Shown here one piece after another: positions 6,115 to 9,414 of a DNA stretch of 9,414 nt. The DNA is from Chloroflexota bacterium (GTDB lineage Bacteria; Chloroflexota; Anaerolineae; Anaerolineales; Villigracilaceae), in NCBI GenBank assembly GCA_026389975.1, contig JAPLGV010000020.1, positions 1-9,414 of the forward strand, written 5' to 3'. The position numbers were made by a program, and so were the translations under genes. Position 1 is the stretch's first letter. Every line of letters begins with the position of its first letter. Under the pieces are notes generated by a model that saw only the letters and a program-made list of their open reading frames with translations, was not told the DNA's origin and did no database searches.

Positions 6115-8346
6115 ATGCCTTCAGCGCCACGCAAGTCCCAATCGCAATCTGAAGACGGCCGTTCCAGTGCACCCGGTTCCAATGACTGGGTGGATCGCCT
6201 GGCCCGGCTTGAAACCCACTTCGGGCGTTTTCTCTGGGATATCCTCGGCGTTTTCCTGCTGGCCTTTGCCTTGATGACCCTCTTAGGGATTTTCGGCCTG
6301 TCAAAAGGCACGCTGCTTGAAAAATGGATCTCTCTGCTCGGAAACTGGCTGGGTTGGGGTAGCTTTCTGTTTATCCTCGCAACCGGGGCAGTGGGCCTGT
6401 TGGCCTTTCGCCGCAGCCGCCAAACGGTGAAAGTGCGCTGGGGACAGGTGATTGCTTTGGAACTGGCAGCTTTTTTAACGCTCGCAGTGTTGTCGGTTCT
6501 CAGTGGCAACCGGTTGACTGAAGGGAACGTGTGGGGCGGGCAAATCGGCTGGGGACTTTCAATGTTGGTGGCCCAGTTCATCGGTCCGATCTGGGGCGGG
6601 CTGGTCATCTTCTTATCCTGGGGACTGGCATTGATGGCCGCTTTTCGTCTCTGGCATCCCTTCGAAGTCTGGTTGTTCAAACTGTCTGGTGAGCCGCTCG
6701 CGCCGGTCCCAGGAATTGCCGCGCCGGAAATCCCGGTTGTTTCCCCACTTCCTATGGATAAATCCGCCGCAGGTCCCGCCAACGGCGCCAGCAAACACGC
6801 CCAGAAGCTTCCGCCGGAATTTCGCAAGGCGTTCAAAATTCCCGAAAAACAAGACAGCCGCCCGGCCTCTCCTCCACCGCGTGGAGAACGCCTGCCTCCG
6901 CTGAATGTGTTGCTCGGTGAACAGGCTGTTCGCCCAGACGAGCGGACAATCAACCAGACCGCGGGGCAGATTGAAAAGTCACTTTCTGAGTTTGGCATCC
7001 CCGCCAAGGTAGTCGGCTTCCGCATCGGGCCGACAGTCACCCAGTTTGCTATCCAACCAGGGTTCATCAAAAAGGGTACCGAAGAAGATGCCCAGCAGAT
7101 GAAAGTCCGTGTGGCGCAAATTGTGAGTCTTCAAAAGGACCTGGCTCTGTCCCTCTCCGCTGAACGCCTGCGCATCGAAGCACCGGTACCGGGACGCGGG
7201 TATGTGGGTATCGAAGTACCGAACCCGCGTTCCTCGCTGGTGCGTCTGCGCCCGCTGTTGGAGACGGAAGCCTTCTACAAAGGTGGCTCTCCGTTGACGA
7301 TTGCGCTGGGGCGGGATGTCTCAGGCAATCCGCTCGTGGCAGACCTGGCGCGTATGCCGCACCTGCTTATCGCCGGGACGACCGGTTCGGGTAAGTCGGT
7401 CTGTATTGCTGCGTTGGCGGTCTGCCTCGCCATGAATAATGCCCCCGAAGATTTGCGCATGGTTATGATTGACTCGAAAATGGTCGAGTTGATCCGTTTC
7501 AACGGTCTGCCGCATTTGTATGGCAAAGTCGAGACGGATGTGCAGCGTATCCTGGGTGTGCTGCGCTGGGTGGTGGTGGAGATGGAACACCGTTACAAGT
7601 TGTTGGAGGCCGCCAAGGCCCGTGACATTGATGCCTATAACCGCCAACTCCAACGCCGCAAGGATGTCCAAACGCTGCCACGCATTGTCGTCTTGATAGA
7701 CGAGATGGCTGACCTGATGATGTCGACTCCCGATCAGACCGAACACAACCTGGTCCGCCTGGCGCAGATGGCGCGCGCCACCGGCATTCATCTGGTGATT
7801 GCCACGCAGCGCCCCAGCACGGACGTGGTGACCGGTCTCATTAAAGCCAATTTCCCGGCGCGTCTGGCGTTTTCTGTGGCCTCGGGCGTGGATTCGCGCG
7901 TTATCCTGGATTTGCCCGGTGCAGAGACTTTGCTCGGGCGCGGCGACATGCTCTTCCTGAATCCGGAAGTGGGCAGCCCGGTACGTGCCCAGGGGGTGAT
8001 GGTCACCGACCAGGAGATCGAGCGCGTCATCTCCCATTGGCAAAAAACTGTGCCGCAGAAGGATGTCCGCCCACCGTGGGAGTCGATGCTGAACGAAGCT
8101 GCCGACGAAGGCAGCGACGATGTATTGATTGAGCAGGCGATTACTGTTCTCAAGAAGGAGCAGCGCGCCAGCGCTTCCATGCTCCAGCGGCGTCTGCGGA
8201 TCGGGTATCCGCGGGCCGCGCGCCTGCTGGATCAGCTGGAGGAAACGGGGGTGGTGGGCCCCTCCAAGGGCGGAGGGCGCGACCGCCAGGTCCTGCTCGA
8301 ACCGGACGAGGAGAATGGGAACGCGCCCGCGGTTGATAATGCCTAG
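6115..8346 (+). CDS. ftsK: FtsK/SpoIIIE-family DNA translocase
   Basis: This is a 743-residue septal DNA pump that moves chromosome ends out of the closing division site. Four N-terminal membrane segments lie at about 40-61, 80-98, 110-130 and 146-177. A Pro-rich linker (about 192-262) follows, short compared with E. coli FtsK and typical of SpoIIIE-size proteins. The alpha domain (about 263-385) precedes the RecA-like motor with Walker A GTTGSGKS (421-428), MIDSKMVEL (451-459, where the usual Pro is Ser), Walker B VVLIDE (525-530), and the ATQRPS segment (563-568). The C-terminal gamma winged helix (about 668-728) contains LQRRLRIGYPRAARLLDQLE, the part that reads polar guide sequences in relatives. 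The start is ATG 1 nt after the S1 gene's stop (TGA-T-ATG) without a strong ribosome site, so it is probably translationally coupled. All motor residues are intact. Confidence 0.96.
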   Translation: MPSAPRKSQSQSEDGRSSAPGSNDWVDRLARLETHFGRFLWDILGVFLLAFALMTLLGIFGLSKGTLLEKWISLLGNWLGWGSFLFILATGAVGLLAFRRSRQTVKVRWGQVIALELAAFLTLAVLSVLSGNRLTEGNVWGGQIGWGLSMLVAQFIGPIWGGLVIFLSWGLALMAAFRLWHPFEVWLFKLSGEPLAPVPGIAAPEIPVVSPLPMDKSAAGPANGASKHAQKLPPEFRKAFKIPEKQDSRPASPPPRGERLPPLNVLLGEQAVRPDERTINQTAGQIEKSLSEFGIPAKVVGFRIGPTVTQFAIQPGFIKKGTEEDAQQMKVRVAQIVSLQKDLALSLSAERLRIEAPVPGRGYVGIEVPNPRSSLVRLRPLLETEAFYKGGSPLTIALGRDVSGNPLVADLARMPHLLIAGTTGSGKSVCIAALAVCLAMNNAPEDLRMVMIDSKMVELIRFNGLPHLYGKVETDVQRILGVLRWVVVEMEHRYKLLEAAKARDIDAYNRQLQRRKDVQTLPRIVVLIDEMADLMMSTPDQTEHNLVRLAQMARATGIHLVIATQRPSTDVVTGLIKANFPARLAFSVASGVDSRVILDLPGAETLLGRGDMLFLNPEVGSPVRAQGVMVTDQEIERVISHWQKTVPQKDVRPPWESMLNEAADEGSDDVLIEQAITVLKKEQRASASMLQRRLRIGYPRAARLLDQLEETGVVGPSKGGGRDRQVLLEPDEENGNAPAVDNA

Positions 8347-8370
8347 TATGGTATGATTGCCCAGTTTTGA

Positions 8371-8388
8371 ACCCTGTCCTTACAGGGT
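8371..8388 (+). terminator. Small hairpin after ftsK, possible weak terminator
   Basis: ACCCTG (8371-8376) pairs with CAGGGT (8383-8388) around a TCCTTA loop, 24 nt after the ftsK stop. No T-run follows, so intrinsic termination here would be inefficient. It may instead protect the 3' end of the message. Confidence 0.35.
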
Positions 8389-8433
8389 ACTGCGTAAATA
8401 TCTGAACTAAAATCCCGTAATTTTTAAAACCCT

Positions 8434-8463
8434 TTGATACAGGAAAGTTCATATATTTATGAC
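8434..8463 (+). promoter_or_regulatory. Weak promoter candidate upstream of the phosphatidyltransferase
   Basis: TTGATA (8434-8439) matches five of six bases of a -35 hexamer, and TATGAC (8458-8463) lies 18 nt later with four of six -10 bases. The surrounding AT-rich stretch (8417-8460) is unlike the coding regions. The pairing is only suggestive; other -10 choices in the same AT stretch (TATATT at 8452) give too short a spacer. Confidence 0.25.
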
Positions 8464-8470
8464 TCTAGCG

Positions 8471-8572
8471 CAAAAACCATCTAAACACAAAGGTCGCGAA
8501 GGAGCATGAAGGAAAAGCCTTCATCACTTACACTTTGTGTACGTCGTGTCCTTCGTGTTAAAGACCTTTTTG
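8471..8572. repeat. Imperfect palindromic intergenic repeat built from ACACRAAGG-type units
   Basis: The left side reads ACACAAAGGTCGCGAAGG (8485-8502). The reverse complement of the right side (about 8543-8559) reads ACACGAAGGACACGACG, so the arms are related inverted copies. In the centre, ATGAAGG (8506-8512) pairs perfectly with CCTTCAT (8518-8524) around AAAAG. The outermost CAAAAA (8471-8476) is complementary to TTTTTG (8567-8572), and AAAGGTC (8489-8495) to GACCTTT (8563-8569). The unit resembles a short repeat seen dispersed in intergenic regions of many environmental bacteria; that resemblance is from memory. The right edge ends in CCTTTTTG, so it could also act as a terminator for the upstream block. 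Confidence 0.55.
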
Positions 8573-8612
8573 CAGTGGACTCATTTATGCAAGAAGCAGT
8601 AGAGGAATTCCA

Positions 8613-9242
8613 TTGGCTCAACCTTCCGAACAAAAGAAAATGACATTTGCCGATAAGATGCGGGTCTGGTTCCGCTGGTATTTGAACCCGATTGCTGGTT
8701 TCTTTAATCGTCTCGGTATTCGACCAAATACAGTCACCTTGATTGGTCTCATGGGAACGATTGGCTGCGCCGTGCTGATTGCTTTCGGTCACATGACCTG
8801 GGCTGGCATCCTGCTGCTGATCATGGGACCGGTGGACGCCATGGATGGGGCGCTGGCGCGCCTGCGCAACGAAGCCAGTGACTGGGGCGCGTTTGTGGAT
8901 GCGGTTACTGACCGCTATTCGGAACTTTTCCTCTTCCTTGGTTTCCTTATTTACTATATGCTCCAGGCAGATGTCGCTGGTGTGATTTTGGCGTACCTGG
9001 CGGCAGCCGGGTCGGTGCTGGTATCTTATGTCAAGGCGCGTGCCGACGCATCAAAACTGGATGCAAACGTTGGCCTGTTGACGCGCGTCGAGCGTTACAT
9101 CGTACTTATCCCCGGTTTGATTTTCAACCTGCCTTTGCCAGTTTTAATTATTATTGCCATCCTGGCGAATTTCACGGCTTTGCAGCGTATTCTGCGTGTG
9201 CGGCGGGATGCTCATCGCCGCTTATCTCAGTCTCAGGAGTAG
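8613..9242 (+). CDS. CDP-alcohol phosphatidyltransferase (PgsA / PI-phosphate synthase type)
   Basis: This is a 209-residue integral membrane enzyme that transfers a phosphatidyl group from CDP-diacylglycerol to an alcohol. The full family signature DxxDGxxARx8GxxxDxxxD is present, with D75, D78, G79, A82, R83, G92, D96 and D100. These aspartates bind the metal ions and act in catalysis. Hydrophobic segments at about 41-59, 62-74, 103-118, 121-140, 160-174 and 174-188 fit the six-helix fold. SYVKARADA (138-146) and the later TRVER (157-161) resemble positions that bind the acceptor phosphate in phosphatidylglycerol- and phosphatidylinositol-phosphate synthases. The acceptor, glycerol-3-phosphate or inositol-phosphate, is not decided. 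TTG is chosen as start because AGAGGA (8601-8606) lies 6 nt before it; the in-frame ATG at 8640 has only a weak A-rich leader. Lgt begins 3 nt after the stop, so the two are co-transcribed. Confidence 0.9.
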   Translation: MAQPSEQKKMTFADKMRVWFRWYLNPIAGFFNRLGIRPNTVTLIGLMGTIGCAVLIAFGHMTWAGILLLIMGPVDAMDGALARLRNEASDWGAFVDAVTDRYSELFLFLGFLIYYMLQADVAGVILAYLAAAGSVLVSYVKARADASKLDANVGLLTRVERYIVLIPGLIFNLPLPVLIIIAILANFTALQRILRVRRDAHRRLSQSQE

Positions 9243-9245
9243 ATC

Positions 9246-9414
9246 ATGCCAACCTTACCAAACGGTTTTGATATTCCCATCCCATTTCTCAACCAATCCT
9301 TTCACATTTACTTTTATGGGATTTTGATCACACTCGGCGTGATTGCTGCCGCCTTCCTGGGGCAGGCCGAGGCGAAGCGCCGCTGCATGAATCCGGAATT
9401 CATTTGGGACGCGC
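9246..9414 (+). CDS. lgt: Prolipoprotein diacylglyceryl transferase, 3'-truncated by window end
   Basis: Only the first 56 residues are visible. Lgt is a membrane enzyme that moves diacylglyceryl from phosphatidylglycerol to the lipobox cysteine of prolipoproteins. The N-terminus shows the family's opening pattern: a short beta-like stretch with FDIPIPFL, then FHIYFYGILITLGVIAAA, the first membrane helix beginning with the usual I-x-x-YG feature, then QAEAKRRCMNPEFIWD, matching the EAKRRG-x-x-PE-x-x-D region. The catalytic His and Arg residues lie beyond the window. The ribosome site AGGAG (9235-9239) sits 6 nt before ATG, inside the end of the preceding gene. Identification rests on a short stretch, but it is characteristic. 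Confidence 0.87.
   Translation, partial: MPTLPNGFDIPIPFLNQSFHIYFYGILITLGVIAAAFLGQAEAKRRCMNPEFIWDA

Noticed and set aside
6093..7070. A 325-codon open frame on the minus strand opposite the start of ftsK
   Set aside because: It lies fully antisense to a clear FtsK, is full of Arg, Ser and Pro with no recognisable domain, and is explained by the codon bias of the + strand gene.
7321..8043. A 240-codon minus-strand open frame inside ftsK
   Set aside because: It is antisense to the conserved FtsK motor, and its His/Gln/Arg-rich translation looks like a shadow frame.

Overview
The window is a compact bacterial chromosomal segment with moderately high G+C and all genes on the + strand. It has no mobile-element genes, no RNA genes and no CRISPR array. 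The protein styles suggest a member of the Chloroflexi, probably class Anaerolineae. The clues are an extracytoplasmic Ig-like domain with a Thr/Pro-rich linker, a multi-membrane-span protein ending in a sigma-region-4-like helix-turn-helix, and a short three-repeat S1 protein. This assignment rests on recognised sequence character only; no database was searched.

Layout. (1) Positions 1-889 hold the 3' part of a low-specificity threonine aldolase, followed by a long perfect-stem hairpin (951-987) that looks like its terminator. (2) The gap at 890-1162 also holds a second, very GC-rich 37-nt hairpin (1023-1059) of unknown role and a TATAAT promoter element (1116-1121). (3) From about 1128 to 8346 runs a six-gene block with gaps of 1-17 nt or a short overlap: purine nucleoside phosphorylase, a two-TM protein with an Ig-like domain, a GNAT acetyltransferase, a large membrane protein with a GAF-like region and a C-terminal HTH, a three-S1-domain RNA-binding protein, and an FtsK/SpoIIIE DNA translocase. 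(4) The gap at 8347-8612 holds a small hairpin, a weak promoter candidate and an imperfect palindromic repeat. (5) A CDP-alcohol phosphatidyltransferase starting at TTG follows, with the beginning of lgt (prolipoprotein diacylglyceryl transferase) only 3 nt behind it, cut by the window end.

How the genes relate. The six-gene block mixes purine salvage, translation or RNA binding (S1) and chromosome segregation (FtsK) with three poorly characterised proteins. The least understood is the membrane protein at 3248-5194. It looks like a one-component sensor-regulator: a multispan N-terminal membrane region, a cytoplasmic GAF-like region and a sigma-4-like HTH, with no kinase or receiver domain. 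The last two genes fit together in envelope biogenesis: CDP-alcohol phosphatidyltransferases make phospholipid head groups, and Lgt uses phosphatidylglycerol to lipidate lipoproteins. Most of the window is ordinary housekeeping. The items most worth a second look are the membrane HTH protein, the two unexplained palindromic elements, and the divergent S1 protein.
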